From: an uncultured Rhodopila sp.
GTDB taxonomy: Bacteria; Pseudomonadota; Alphaproteobacteria; Acetobacterales; Acetobacteraceae
Direction: 5' to 3'
Assembly: GCF_903915725.1 (NCBI RefSeq)
Contig: NZ_CAIWTY010000029.1
Span: 1 to 64,000, forward strand
DNA: 64,000 bases
The position numbers and the translations under genes are program-made. A model generated the notes under the pieces. That model was not told the DNA's origin. It made no database searches and was given only the letters and a program-made list of their open reading frames with translations. Positions 43,180 through 51,399 of this stretch are shown in pieces; within the stretch, counting starts at the first letter, position 1; each line of letters begins with the position of its first letter.

Positions 43180-43466
43180 CTGCAACCTACGCCCCTTTTG
43201 ATGCGGCGGATTATCTCGACAATGACGCGGTTATTGCCGAATATCTTTCTGCCGCTGTTGAAGATCCCAATCCCGACGTGTTCCTTGCCGCCCTTGGCGA
43301 TGTTGCCAAGGCGCGCGGCATGGCGCAGATCGCCAAGGACGCAGGGCTTGGCCGGGAGAGTCTTTACAAGGCCCTGAACATCGGCGCGCATCCTCGCTAT
43401 GAAACCGTCAGTGCCGTGCTGCGCGCCCTTGGGGTGAAATTCACGGTTGTCGCCGACCAGCCTTAA
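43176..43466 (+). CDS. higA: HigA-type antitoxin
   Basis: 96 residues, GGAGAC ribosome site. It matches the addiction-module antidote subgroup: FDAADYLDNDAVIAEYLSAA, VFLAALGDVAKARGMAQIAK, DAGLGRESLYKALNIGAHPR (HTH recognition helix), FETV-like YETVSAVLRALGVKFTVVA. It neutralises HigB and probably binds the palindrome at 42847-42862 to repress transcription. It looks complete and functional. Confidence 0.87.
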   Translation: MTATYAPFDAADYLDNDAVIAEYLSAAVEDPNPDVFLAALGDVAKARGMAQIAKDAGLGRESLYKALNIGAHPRYETVSAVLRALGVKFTVVADQP

Positions 43467-43481
43467 CCGCGATGACCATTG

Positions 43482-43988
43482 ATGATTTGCGGCTACGACC
43501 GCGTCTCGACAGACGGCCGGAGCGTTGACGGCCGGGTGCGGCAACTGACCCAAGGCCGGATGCAACAACGTGTTCCGCGAGACGGCGAGCGGAGCCAAGA
43601 CCGACCGCATCGAACTTCGCAAAGCGATTGCCAAGCTCGACGAGGGCGACGTGCTGATCGTGACGCGGCTCGACCGACTGGCGCGATCGACGCGGGATCT
43701 CCTGTATACCCTCGCCACGATCGCCGACCACCAGGCGGGCTTCCGATCGACACATGGGTCGACACGACGACGCCGCACGCCCGGCTGATGCTGACCGTGC
43801 TCGGCGGGCTGGCCGAGTTTGAGAGGCAGGCGCGAGGCGTGAAGATGGGACGGCCGCCGAAACTGACACCCCACCAGGCGAAGGAGGCGATCAAGCGGCG
43901 CGAGGCAGGGGAGCCTATGCGAGACATTGCAAAATCATATAATGTCAGTCACAGCACGATCTCGAGGCTGACGGAACAGGTAGCATGA
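43482..43988 (+). pseudogene. serine recombinase (resolvase/invertase) with frameshifts
   Basis: Pieces of one resolvase appear in two frames. From ATG 43482: CGYDRVSTDGRSVDGRVRQL with the catalytic Ser. From about 43555 in the next frame: CNNVFRETASGAKTDRIELR and DVLIVTRLDRLARSTRDLLY. From about 43740 back in the first: TWVDTTTPHARLMLTVLGGL, AEFERQARGVKMGRPPKLTP, and a C-terminal HTH DIAKSYNVSHSTISRL. A segment of about 16 residues expected after AEFER is also missing. Two frameshifts plus deletion mean it is inactive. It is a trace of the element that brought this segment. Confidence 0.8.
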
Positions 43989-44551
43989 GCGTCCCACAAC
44001 AAACGATGTCCGGAAAGGAAGAGGTTAAAAACATTGATCTTTCCGCCCTATCACAGGGTATGCCCGGCATCACATCCACGCACGGACAGATGCTGGCGGA
44101 AGCGGCGGCGGTTTGCCTGGAAAGCCAGCAGCACGAGCCAGGAGTGAGGTTTCCCAAGGTTGGTCTAATGCCTGAAGACATGAAAGTCGGCTGGCGGCCG
44201 GCCGACGACCAACAGCGTCGCTGCTATGCGGATATGCATGAGGCTACCGAATGGGGAGCAAGTGCCGTGGCAATACTGATGATAAATGAGGTCACAGGAA
44301 AATCTGTGATTGAGCGCTCCAAGAAGGGAACTGGCTTTGACTATTGGATTGGGGACAACGATCTGGGGGCGCTCCCGTTCGAAGGTGTTGCCCGCCTAGA
44401 GGTATCTGGCATTCTACGAGGAGCCAAAGGTCAGATTGAAGCCAGAGTTAAACAGAAAAAAAATCAGATCGAACCGACTGATCATCTAGCCCCCGGTTTT
44501 GTTGCAATCGTCGAGTTTGGTTCACCTATTGCCTGCGTAGAGGACAAGTGA
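43985..44551 (+). CDS. hypothetical protein, first gene of an unknown two-gene module
   Basis: 188 residues. It starts in the stop codon of the recombinase remnant (ATGA). No family recognised. The second half looks like a folded alpha/beta domain: helix EATEWGASAVAILMINEVTG, then VIERSKKGTGFDYWIGD, VARLEVSGILRGAKG and FVAIVEFGSPIACVED. Spacing of E89, D119 and E139-x-S141 recalls a PD-(D/E)XK nuclease core with a changed last residue; this is a weak guess. Base composition is less GC-rich than core genes. It overlaps the next gene by 4 bases. Confidence 0.75.
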   Translation: MSVPQQTMSGKEEVKNIDLSALSQGMPGITSTHGQMLAEAAAVCLESQQHEPGVRFPKVGLMPEDMKVGWRPADDQQRRCYADMHEATEWGASAVAILMINEVTGKSVIERSKKGTGFDYWIGDNDLGALPFEGVARLEVSGILRGAKGQIEARVKQKKNQIEPTDHLAPGFVAIVEFGSPIACVEDK

Positions 44552-45690
44552 CAGACATCAAGCACATTCATCGACAGGCCATGGAGCACAGCGATCTAGC
44601 CCTTCTCGAAAGACGGAAGGGCAACGAGGCGGCTGCGCTTGACCATCTGTCGAAAGCCATGGAGCTTGAGTCACAGGCAGCTAACGCATTGATTGACAAT
44701 ATCAATGCAGAACCCACACGCTCTGTGCTCTTTCGGAGTGCGGCAACCCTCGCGAGGGACTGCAGTCAGTTTGGCGTCGCCGAAAAGCTGATACACAAGG
44801 CATTAGCTGGAAATCCGCCTGACGACGTAGCAGAGGAATTGCGCGATCTTCTCGAACAGGTAACATTTGAACGCCACTTGGCACTTCGTGGAGTGGCTCT
44901 CAGCGATGACGAGTTTCAGATGGCCCTTACTGGGAAGTCTGTTGGCCTCGGCTTGGCTCCAACGGACATGTTCCTTAGGCATGTGCAGAGCACCGAAAAT
45001 CTCCTCTATCGGACGGCGGAGCGGAAGCAAGGACGCGCTTATCGGGACCGAGGGCGCCGGGATGAGCAGCTAGCTCAGAATCTAGAGTGCTATATCACGG
45101 TTCCCCGCGCTGCATCCTTCGCGGTCACTTTCCGTATCGGCGGCGCGAAGCAACCGTCCCTTCCAGGGCTGTCATTGGGTGAGGAGGTAATTGACGAGCT
45201 TCTGGAGTGCTTGGATCTCTATACGGAAGGCAAAGAAGGCCAGCTTAAGGATAGGATACCGGAAGAAGCCTATTATCGGAATTTTATTGGGCTAGCGCAA
45301 AGTGTCCAGCCAGATGGCGACAAGATCAACATGGTCGGCTTTACCACGGTTAGGCGCGGAAAACTCAGACAGGTGGCTCTGAAGCAACCCAAGGGCGCGC
45401 CGCCTAACGTCGAGGGTACGACAACCAATGTCGCACAGAGCAAGAAGAAACTCGATCAGGATCCCGTTGCGATACGGGGCACGCTAATGATTGCAAATGC
45501 GACCAAAAAATCAGAGCAAAAATCGGGAGAGATCGAAATCGTTACCGCCGAAGGCCGGAGGGTCAAAATCATCGTGCCACCGGGGATGATGAGCGATATC
45601 GTGAAGCCGCTTTGGGAATCAGAGGTCGATGTACTCGGCACCCGAAAGGGCAAGCAAATTCATCTCATGCAGATCAAAGAGGCATTTTAG
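44548..45690 (+). CDS. hypothetical protein, second gene of an unknown two-gene module
   Basis: 380 residues starting at GTG 44548, which overlaps the previous stop (GTGA). Not recognised. Residues about 1-130 are helical, including LALLERRKGNEAAALDHLSK in TPR style. The middle (about 180-270) is alpha/beta, for example PRAASFAVTFRIGGAKQPSL and INMVGFTTVRRGKLRQVALK. The last 70 residues form a likely beta-barrel: IRGTLMIANATKKSEQKSGE, EIVTAEGRRVKIIVPPGMMS, VLGTRKGKQIHLMQI. Both genes are complete, in contrast to the decayed mobile genes before them, so they seem to be under selection. Confidence 0.75.
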   Translation: MTDIKHIHRQAMEHSDLALLERRKGNEAAALDHLSKAMELESQAANALIDNINAEPTRSVLFRSAATLARDCSQFGVAEKLIHKALAGNPPDDVAEELRDLLEQVTFERHLALRGVALSDDEFQMALTGKSVGLGLAPTDMFLRHVQSTENLLYRTAERKQGRAYRDRGRRDEQLAQNLECYITVPRAASFAVTFRIGGAKQPSLPGLSLGEEVIDELLECLDLYTEGKEGQLKDRIPEEAYYRNFIGLAQSVQPDGDKINMVGFTTVRRGKLRQVALKQPKGAPPNVEGTTTNVAQSKKKLDQDPVAIRGTLMIANATKKSEQKSGEIEIVTAEGRRVKIIVPPGMMSDIVKPLWESEVDVLGTRKGKQIHLMQIKEAF

Positions 45691-45859
45691 GGTAAGAGCG
45701 TAGCCCCTTCGCCGAGTGTCTAACTTACCATAAAAGCGGTTAGCCGGTTCGCACACGGGACCGAGCCAAGAGCGCGCGACCCGTTACGACCTAACGCTCC
45801 CCGGTCCGATCAGGATAATAGACCAGTTCACTGCCCCCAATCCCCGCCCGGCTCATGCC

Positions 45860-46486
45860 TCACCGCGGCAGGTATGCCACCCCCTGCAAACTCCGCCGCG
45901 CCCGCGCCGCATCCCGGGCCAACGCCAGCAAACCCGAAATCTGACCCGGCCGGCGCGCAACCGACCGCAACACCGCCAGCAATCCAATCGCCCCGGCCTG
46001 ATCCAAAGCGACCAAAGCAGCCGGAGGCAAATCCCGCTCCGCCGAATCGCAGATCGCGCGCACCACGGCGAACGGCAGCCCATGCGCATCCGCAACCCGC
46101 GCCACACTGCCGCTTTCCAGGTCGATCGCCTGCGCACCCGTCGCCGCGAACAACGAGCGCTTGGAAGCCGCATCCGCGGCAATCTCATCCCCCGCCAGCA
46201 GGCAATGCCCGGTCAAACCCCCAAACCGAGCCGCCAACCCGGCATCGGCAACGAAACGCCGACCGCCGGAAATCACCGTGTCAGGGACAACAACCATCCC
46301 CGGCCGCAACGCCGGATCCAGTCCGCCCGCCAAACCGAAACTGACCAGCGCCGTCGCGCCGCCGCGCACCAGCCGCAAAGCCGCCTCCGCCGCCCCGGCC
46401 GGAGTCCCGCCGCCAATGGCAACCGCAGCGCCGAAGCGGGCGGCGATCCGCGCCTCCGCCGCCAGGCCGGTGACAAACCCGATCAT
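45860..46486 (-). CDS. hpnG: hopanoid-associated phosphorylase HpnG
   Basis: 208 residues of the nucleoside phosphorylase fold: IGFVTGLAAEARIAARFGAA, ALVSFGLAGGLDPALRPGMV, AIDLESGSVARVADAHGLPF. HpnG removes adenine from adenosylhopane to give ribosylhopane (or its phosphate) in extended hopanoid synthesis. It is last in DUF1489-hpnE-shc-hpnG on the minus strand; a 232-base gap with repeat units separates it from shc. hpnH, often adjacent, is not here: the accessory segment begins instead. Confidence 0.85.
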   Translation of the reverse strand: MIGFVTGLAAEARIAARFGAAVAIGGGTPAGAAEAALRLVRGGATALVSFGLAGGLDPALRPGMVVVPDTVISGGRRFVADAGLAARFGGLTGHCLLAGDEIAADAASKRSLFAATGAQAIDLESGSVARVADAHGLPFAVVRAICDSAERDLPPAALVALDQAGAIGLLAVLRSVARRPGQISGLLALARDAARARRSLQGVAYLPR

Positions 46487-46538
46487 GCCAACCGCCGATG
46501 GGAACGGCTCTCCGGCCGCGCAGCCTCCTCAAGCCGGC

Positions 46539-46609
46539 AATGGTCGGCATCCACGCCTTCTGCTTGCGCAAACACAGGCGTGGATGGCGGGCCTACGCCC
46601 GCCATGACG
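46539..46609. repeat. dispersed palindromic repeat, copy A
   Basis: Left part GGTCGGCATCCACGCCTT, right part AGGCGTGGATGG then GGCGGGC-CTA-CGCCCGCC-ATGACG. In this copy the right arm is GGCGGGC/GCCCGCC, where the other copies have GGTGCGC/GCGCACC. A second partial unit ending GCCCGCCATGACA lies at about 46655-46692. Lies between shc and hpnG. Confidence 0.7.
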
Positions 46610-46718
46610 GTGGAGGCTGACAGCGCCGATGGGTCAGGCTTTGTGGCTGGCGGGCGCCTCGGCGTACCCCAAGGGCGTGCTACGCCCGCCATGACAGCGA
46701 GGGTTACGGCCGTTGGTG

Positions 46719-48644
46719 TCAGAACCCGAACTCGACCCGGTGCGAGTTGCCGCGCCGCAGATTGCGATACCGCGCCAGCGCCAGCAGCGGGAAATACAGC
46801 CGGTAACCGTGATACCGCAGATAGAACACCCGCGGGAACCCAACCGCAGTATACGGCGCCTCGGTCCACTCCCCATCCGGCTGCTGCGCTTCCGTCAGCC
46901 ACGCGATACCGCGCGCGGTCGCCGGATGATCGACCGCCCCGGCCGCCATCAGCCCGAGCAAAGCCCACGCCGTCTGGCTCGGCGTACTCGCCTTATACCG
47001 GCCATGCGGCGCATCGGCGTAGCTTTCCTCGTCCTCGCCCCAGCCGCCATCCTCCCGCTGCACCGAGACCAGCCACTCCACCGCCCGCACCACCGCCGGA
47101 TCGTCGTGCGGCACCGCCGCCGCGTTCAGCGCGCACAGCACCGACCACGTGCCATAGATATAATTCGTACCCCACCGCCCGTACCAGCTTCCGTCCGCCT
47201 CCTGCTCCCGCCGCAGATAGGCCAGCGCGCGCGCCATAACCGGCTCATACGGCAGCATGCCGATCTGCGCCAAAAAGGAGACACACCGCGCACTCACATC
47301 GGCCGTTGGAGGGTCCAGCAACGCCCCGTGATCGGCGAACGGAATATGGTTCAGATGATGGTGCGTGTTTTCCGGCTCGAACGCGCCCCAGCCGCCATCC
47401 GAGGACTGCATCCCGACGATCCACTCGCGGGCGCGGTCGATCGCCTCCGCATAAGCGGGATCGCCGTTCCGGTGCAGCAGCAGGCCAACGACGGCCGTGT
47501 CGTCCACGTCGGGGTAATGCGGATTCCGGTACTGAAACGCCCAGCCGCCCGGACGCAAACCGGGGCGGCGGACCGCCCAGTCGCCGACGACATCAGTGAT
47601 CTGCAGCGGAACCAGCCAGTCGCAGACCGCATCCGTTCCGGCTCCGGCCTCCGCCAGGGCGTGGCCGGCGAGGCTGGTATCCCAGACCGGCGACAGGCAA
47701 GGCTGGCAATAGGCGCGGTCCGCCTCGATCACCAGCAGCTTGCGCACCGCCTGCCAGGCGATCGCCGCATCCGGGTGATCCTCCGGGTAGCCGAGCGTGT
47801 CGAACATCATCACGCTGTTCGCCATGGCCGGGTAAATCCCGCCCAGCCCGTCATCGCCATTCAACCGCTCGGTGACGAAGGCCACGGCTTTCTCCATCGC
47901 GGCCCTGCGGCCGGACTTGGGAAACAGCGGCTCGACCGGGCGCAGCACGGCGTCCACGAGCTTGAAGAAATGTCCCCAGCGCGAGCGGTACGGGCCGCGA
48001 ATCCAGTCCGTCACCTGCTCCGGCGGTGTCCGGAAAAGCTCCTGTATGCCGACACCGCGCGGGTTCCGCGCCGTCGGCCGGTACGCCATCAGCACCAGCA
48101 ACGGCACGGTAACGGTGCGGGACCAGTATGAAATCTTCGACAGATGGAACGGGAACCACAGCGGCAGATGCATGATCTCCAGCGGCATCGCCGGCACCGC
48201 GTGCCACGGCACCTGGCCGAACAGCGCGAGTTGGGCACGCGTAAAGACATTCGTCCTTTCCGCCCCGCCCGCCGCCAGAATCGCCTCCCGCGCCCGCCGC
48301 ATATGCGGCGCGTCCGCGTCGTCGCCGATGGCCTTCAGCGCATAATAGGCTTTGACGCTGGCGGAGAGATTGAACGCCCCGTCGTAGAACAGCGGCCAGC
48401 CGCCATGCGCGCCCTGGATCGAGCGCAGATAGACGCCGATACAATCCTCAAGCGGTGGGTCGATGCGTCCCAGGAAGTGTTCGAGCAGAACGTACTCGGC
48501 CGGGATCGTTGCATCCGCTTCAAGCTCAAAGACGAAGTGCCCGTCCGGATTCTGCCGGCTGATCAGGGCATCTGTCGCCCGCAGGACGGAGTCAGCCAGA
48601 GGATCGTGATCGATCAATAGAGAGGTAGTCGCGTCGAGGGCCAT
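46719..48644 (-). CDS. shc: squalene-hopene cyclase
   Basis: 641 residues from ATG 48644, 14 bases after the hpnE stop. The catalytic DxDD motif is D379-V-D381-D382 (YPDVDDTAV). QW repeats are frequent, such as QSSDGGWGAFEPEN, REQEADGSWYGRWGTNY, QREDGGWGEDEESY and QQPDGEW. It cyclises squalene to hopene on the membrane surface, the first hopanoid step. Length is normal. Order with hpnE and hpnG is the usual hopanoid cluster. Confidence 0.95.
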   Translation of the reverse strand: MALDATTSLLIDHDPLADSVLRATDALISRQNPDGHFVFELEADATIPAEYVLLEHFLGRIDPPLEDCIGVYLRSIQGAHGGWPLFYDGAFNLSASVKAYYALKAIGDDADAPHMRRAREAILAAGGAERTNVFTRAQLALFGQVPWHAVPAMPLEIMHLPLWFPFHLSKISYWSRTVTVPLLVLMAYRPTARNPRGVGIQELFRTPPEQVTDWIRGPYRSRWGHFFKLVDAVLRPVEPLFPKSGRRAAMEKAVAFVTERLNGDDGLGGIYPAMANSVMMFDTLGYPEDHPDAAIAWQAVRKLLVIEADRAYCQPCLSPVWDTSLAGHALAEAGAGTDAVCDWLVPLQITDVVGDWAVRRPGLRPGGWAFQYRNPHYPDVDDTAVVGLLLHRNGDPAYAEAIDRAREWIVGMQSSDGGWGAFEPENTHHHLNHIPFADHGALLDPPTADVSARCVSFLAQIGMLPYEPVMARALAYLRREQEADGSWYGRWGTNYIYGTWSVLCALNAAAVPHDDPAVVRAVEWLVSVQREDGGWGEDEESYADAPHGRYKASTPSQTAWALLGLMAAGAVDHPATARGIAWLTEAQQPDGEWTEAPYTAVGFPRVFYLRYHGYRLYFPLLALARYRNLRRGNSHRVEFGF

Positions 48645-48658
48645 CGTTATCCATACGT

Positions 48659-49915
48659 TCAGACTGAAAGTATAACATCCGCGGCTAAACGGCCCGATCT
48701 TATCGCCCCCTCGATCGTCGCGGGCAACCCGGTGTCGGTCCAATCACCGGCAAGTGCCAAATTTGTCGCACTATTTGTCCGGGACCGTGGCCTTCGTGCA
48801 TCTTGTGCCGCAGTCGCAGCGAAGGTCGCGCGGCGTTCCTTCACCACGCGATACGCCGGCATTGCATCCTTCATCGCCGCACCCGGACCCAGCGCGTCCA
48901 CGACATCCGGCCATACACGCAGCGCGATCGCTTCGGCGGGTTCGTCCACCATCCGGTTGGCGGCGCTGATCGTGACCGAGACATGGCCAGGCTTGATGAA
49001 CACCCACTCGGCGGTTCCCGAGGTCAGGCCGATGAAGCGCGGTTCGCGCAGCGAATCCGGCGCGTGACGGTAGTGAATGTTCAGGATCGCCTCGAACGCA
49101 TCGGGCACGACCAAACCCGGCAGGAGTTCGGACGCCACCCACGGGGGGACGGCCAGCACGACGGCATCGGACCTGTCCACTTCGACCGGACCGGCCGGGC
49201 CGCGCAGCCCGGTAACCGCGCCGTGCTCGATGGTCAGTCCGGCGATGCGGCTGTTGAAGCGGATTTCGGCACCGCGGGCCAGCAGCGTGGCGACGGCCGG
49301 CTCCACCAGAGCCTCCGACAGGCCTTCCTTCGGCAGCATCGGGCGGCAGGCCTTGCCGCCCTGCATCAGCGTCTCCCGCACCACGGCGCCGAGCAGGCGA
49401 GCCAGTCCCTCCGCGGTTGAGGTATTCAGCGCGGCGATCGCGAGCGGTTCCACCAGGCGGCGGAACAACTCGCCCCGCCGTAAGCTGTCCGCCACGGTGG
49501 TATCGTCCCGGCAGCGGACGATCCTGATCAGATCCAGATAGTCGGACAGCCGCGTCTCCGGCACCCGCCGGTGGGGCAGGACCATCCACCAGGGAATCCG
49601 CCCGGGATTGGGATGCACCGTCCAACGTTCCCCGCGTTTGATATCGAGGAATGGAAACACCGCCTGATCAGGGATGTGGAAGCGTTCGGCGGCACCGGTT
49701 TCCGCGATATAGGCCCGGGCGGCCGTGTTGCCGGAGAGCAGCAGATGGTTGCCGTTGTCGATGCGGAGGCCGATCTCCTTATCGAAATAGGAGCGGCACC
49801 GTCCGCCCCCGGCGGCTCCGGCCTCATGAATCACCACGGCGCGACCAGCTCCGGTCAGCGACAGGGCGGCGGCGAGGCCGGCCAAACCGGCGCCGATAAC
49901 ATGGACCTTACTCAT
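48659..49915 (-). CDS. hpnE: hydroxysqualene dehydroxylase HpnE
   Basis: 418 residues. The dinucleotide-binding site VIGAGLAGLAAALSL is at about 5-19, followed by GGGRCRSYFDKEIGLRIDNG and the phytoene-desaturase-like NGNHLLLSGN. The C-terminal FAD motif is NLALAGDWTDTGLPATIEGA. HpnE reduces hydroxysqualene to squalene in the HpnC-HpnD-HpnE route. hpnC and hpnD are not in this window; upstream is a DUF1489 gene, so the first two steps must be encoded elsewhere. Confidence 0.93.
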   Translation of the reverse strand: MSKVHVIGAGLAGLAAALSLTGAGRAVVIHEAGAAGGGRCRSYFDKEIGLRIDNGNHLLLSGNTAARAYIAETGAAERFHIPDQAVFPFLDIKRGERWTVHPNPGRIPWWMVLPHRRVPETRLSDYLDLIRIVRCRDDTTVADSLRRGELFRRLVEPLAIAALNTSTAEGLARLLGAVVRETLMQGGKACRPMLPKEGLSEALVEPAVATLLARGAEIRFNSRIAGLTIEHGAVTGLRGPAGPVEVDRSDAVVLAVPPWVASELLPGLVVPDAFEAILNIHYRHAPDSLREPRFIGLTSGTAEWVFIKPGHVSVTISAANRMVDEPAEAIALRVWPDVVDALGPGAAMKDAMPAYRVVKERRATFAATAAQDARRPRSRTNSATNLALAGDWTDTGLPATIEGAIRSGRLAADVILSV

Positions 49916-49934
49916 GCCACGCCGCCGCCGGGAT

Positions 49935-50357
49935 TCAGATCAGACATAGCGCCCGCAGTTCCATGCGGAGCGCAGGCGGCAGCGTGTCGAGGCCGCCGGC
50001 TGCGCCCATCGCAGGTAAATCGGGCGGCGCAGCCTCGGCATCAAGATACCGCCAGCCCTGGAACGGCCGGATCGGCCGCCCGATGAGCGGAACGATCTCC
50101 GGGTCGAGGATCAGGCCGGTGCAGGCGGTCAGGTCGTCGTGCTGGTCTTCAACGATATCCAGGATGCGCTGGCGCGCCAGCATCGATCCCGCGATCACCC
50201 AGTAGATCGAGCCGCCATCCAGCACCTCCGCCCGGCGGCGCGGCGTGTTGCGGGTACGGTGGCGCAACGGCGGATCGTCCCGCAAGCGGGCGGCCTGCAA
50301 TTGCCGCAGATGATCGGTGTCGCGCACGCCGACGGCAAGCTTGGTCAGATGCAACAT
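49935..50357 (-). CDS. DUF1489 family protein
   Basis: 140 residues. It has the family pattern: LHLTKLAVGVRDTDHLRQLQ, RTRNTPRRRAEVLDGGSIYW, VIAGSMLARQRILDIVEDQH, LDPEIVPLIGRPIRPFQGWR. This family is confined mainly to alphaproteobacteria and has no known function. It lies 19 bases before hpnE on the same strand; that position may be casual. Confidence 0.85.
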   Translation of the reverse strand: MLHLTKLAVGVRDTDHLRQLQAARLRDDPPLRHRTRNTPRRRAEVLDGGSIYWVIAGSMLARQRILDIVEDQHDDLTACTGLILDPEIVPLIGRPIRPFQGWRYLDAEAAPPDLPAMGAAGGLDTLPPALRMELRALCLI

Positions 50358-50458
50358 GGTTGGACGACTCGTCTGTCAGCGGGTTGGCCATACGAGTGTA
50401 GGCCCAAACACCGGAAACTTCACCCCGGCGAAAGCCGCCTCGTCTCTCGCCGCTTCCA

Positions 50459-50546
50459 CTCGTCATGCCGACGAAGGTCGGCATCCACGCCTTGGCGTAA
50501 ACGGCACCGCAAGGCGTGGGTGGTACGCCTGCGCGCACCATGACGG
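50459..50546. repeat. dispersed palindromic repeat, copy B
   Basis: CGTCATGCCGAC-GAA-GGTCGGCATCCACGCCTT on the left, AAGGCGTGGGTGGTACGCCTGCGCGCACCATGACG on the right (given in parts). The left hairpin stem is GCCGAC/GTCGGC. Outer ends GTCATG and CATGAC are inverted repeats. In the 277-base gap between the DUF1489 gene and cysQ. Confidence 0.7.
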
Positions 50547-50634
50547 GGAAATGCGCCGCCGCCGACGCGGTTATTTAAGACCCAAGAAGCCATCGCCATC
50601 GCCCGCGCGCGATTGCGTGCCAACGATCCCTCGG

Positions 50635-51399
50635 TCAGGAGCGGGCGCCCCAGCAGACGAAATGGGGATTCTCCCAGCCCGGCTTGCCGTAACGGAGCGG
50701 CTGGCCATCGAGCGTTTCAACCGACCCGCCGGCCGCCAGCAGTACCGCGTGGGGCGCGCATGTGTCCCATTCCATCGTGCGGCCAAAGCGCGGATAGGCA
50801 TCCGCCTGACCTTCGGCGATGCGGCAGAACTTCAGGCTGGAACCGAAATTCACAACGCGGGCCACATGGCGTTCATCGAGAAAATTCTGCAGCAGTGCCG
50901 CGTCGCCGTGGCGCCGGCTGGCGACAACGGTCAGGCCCTCGGGCGGACAGGGCCGTACACGGATGGGCGCCCGGACGCCATCCTTCTGACGCCAGGCTCC
51001 GATACCGGCGATGCCGCCGAAGATTTCCCCCGTGGCCGGGACGGCGACAGCGCCCACTACAGGTACGCCGCCGCGAACCAGACCGACATTGACGGCGAAA
51101 TCGTCCCCGCCGGTGCTGAATTCCCGCGTCCCGTCGAGCGGATCGACCAGCCAGAACTCGGGCACCGCGCCGGTCACGACACCCGAAGCGGCCTCTTCCT
51201 CCGCGACGGCGGTGCAACCGGGCAGCGCGCGCCGCAGTCCGGCCAGAATGATCGCTTCCGCAGCCTTGTCGGCCTCGGTCACAACCGAGTCGTCCGCCTT
51301 GCGCTCCACCCGGAAGCCGCGGTCCCGGATCTCAAGGATGACCGCCGCCGCCTGCTCCGCCAATGTGGTCGCGAGATCCAGCAGTGAGGCATCATCCAT
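50635..51399 (-). CDS. cysQ: inositol monophosphatase family / 3'(2'),5'-bisphosphate nucleotidase CysQ
   Basis: 254 residues from ATG 51399 (an earlier Met would overlap the upstream gene further). Metal-binding motifs: CTAVAEEEAAS (Glu-Glu) and FWLVDPLDGTREFSTG, with the CysQ-type DGTREF. Near the end WDTCAPHAVLLAAGGSVETL holds the second Asp motif. It hydrolyses PAP to AMP in sulfate assimilation. It overlaps the 3' end of the giant glycosyltransferase gene by 8 bases, so it is translated with it. Confidence 0.88.
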   Translation of the reverse strand: MDDASLLDLATTLAEQAAAVILEIRDRGFRVERKADDSVVTEADKAAEAIILAGLRRALPGCTAVAEEEAASGVVTGAVPEFWLVDPLDGTREFSTGGDDFAVNVGLVRGGVPVVGAVAVPATGEIFGGIAGIGAWRQKDGVRAPIRVRPCPPEGLTVVASRRHGDAALLQNFLDERHVARVVNFGSSLKFCRIAEGQADAYPRFGRTMEWDTCAPHAVLLAAGGSVETLDGQPLRYGKPGWENPHFVCWGARS

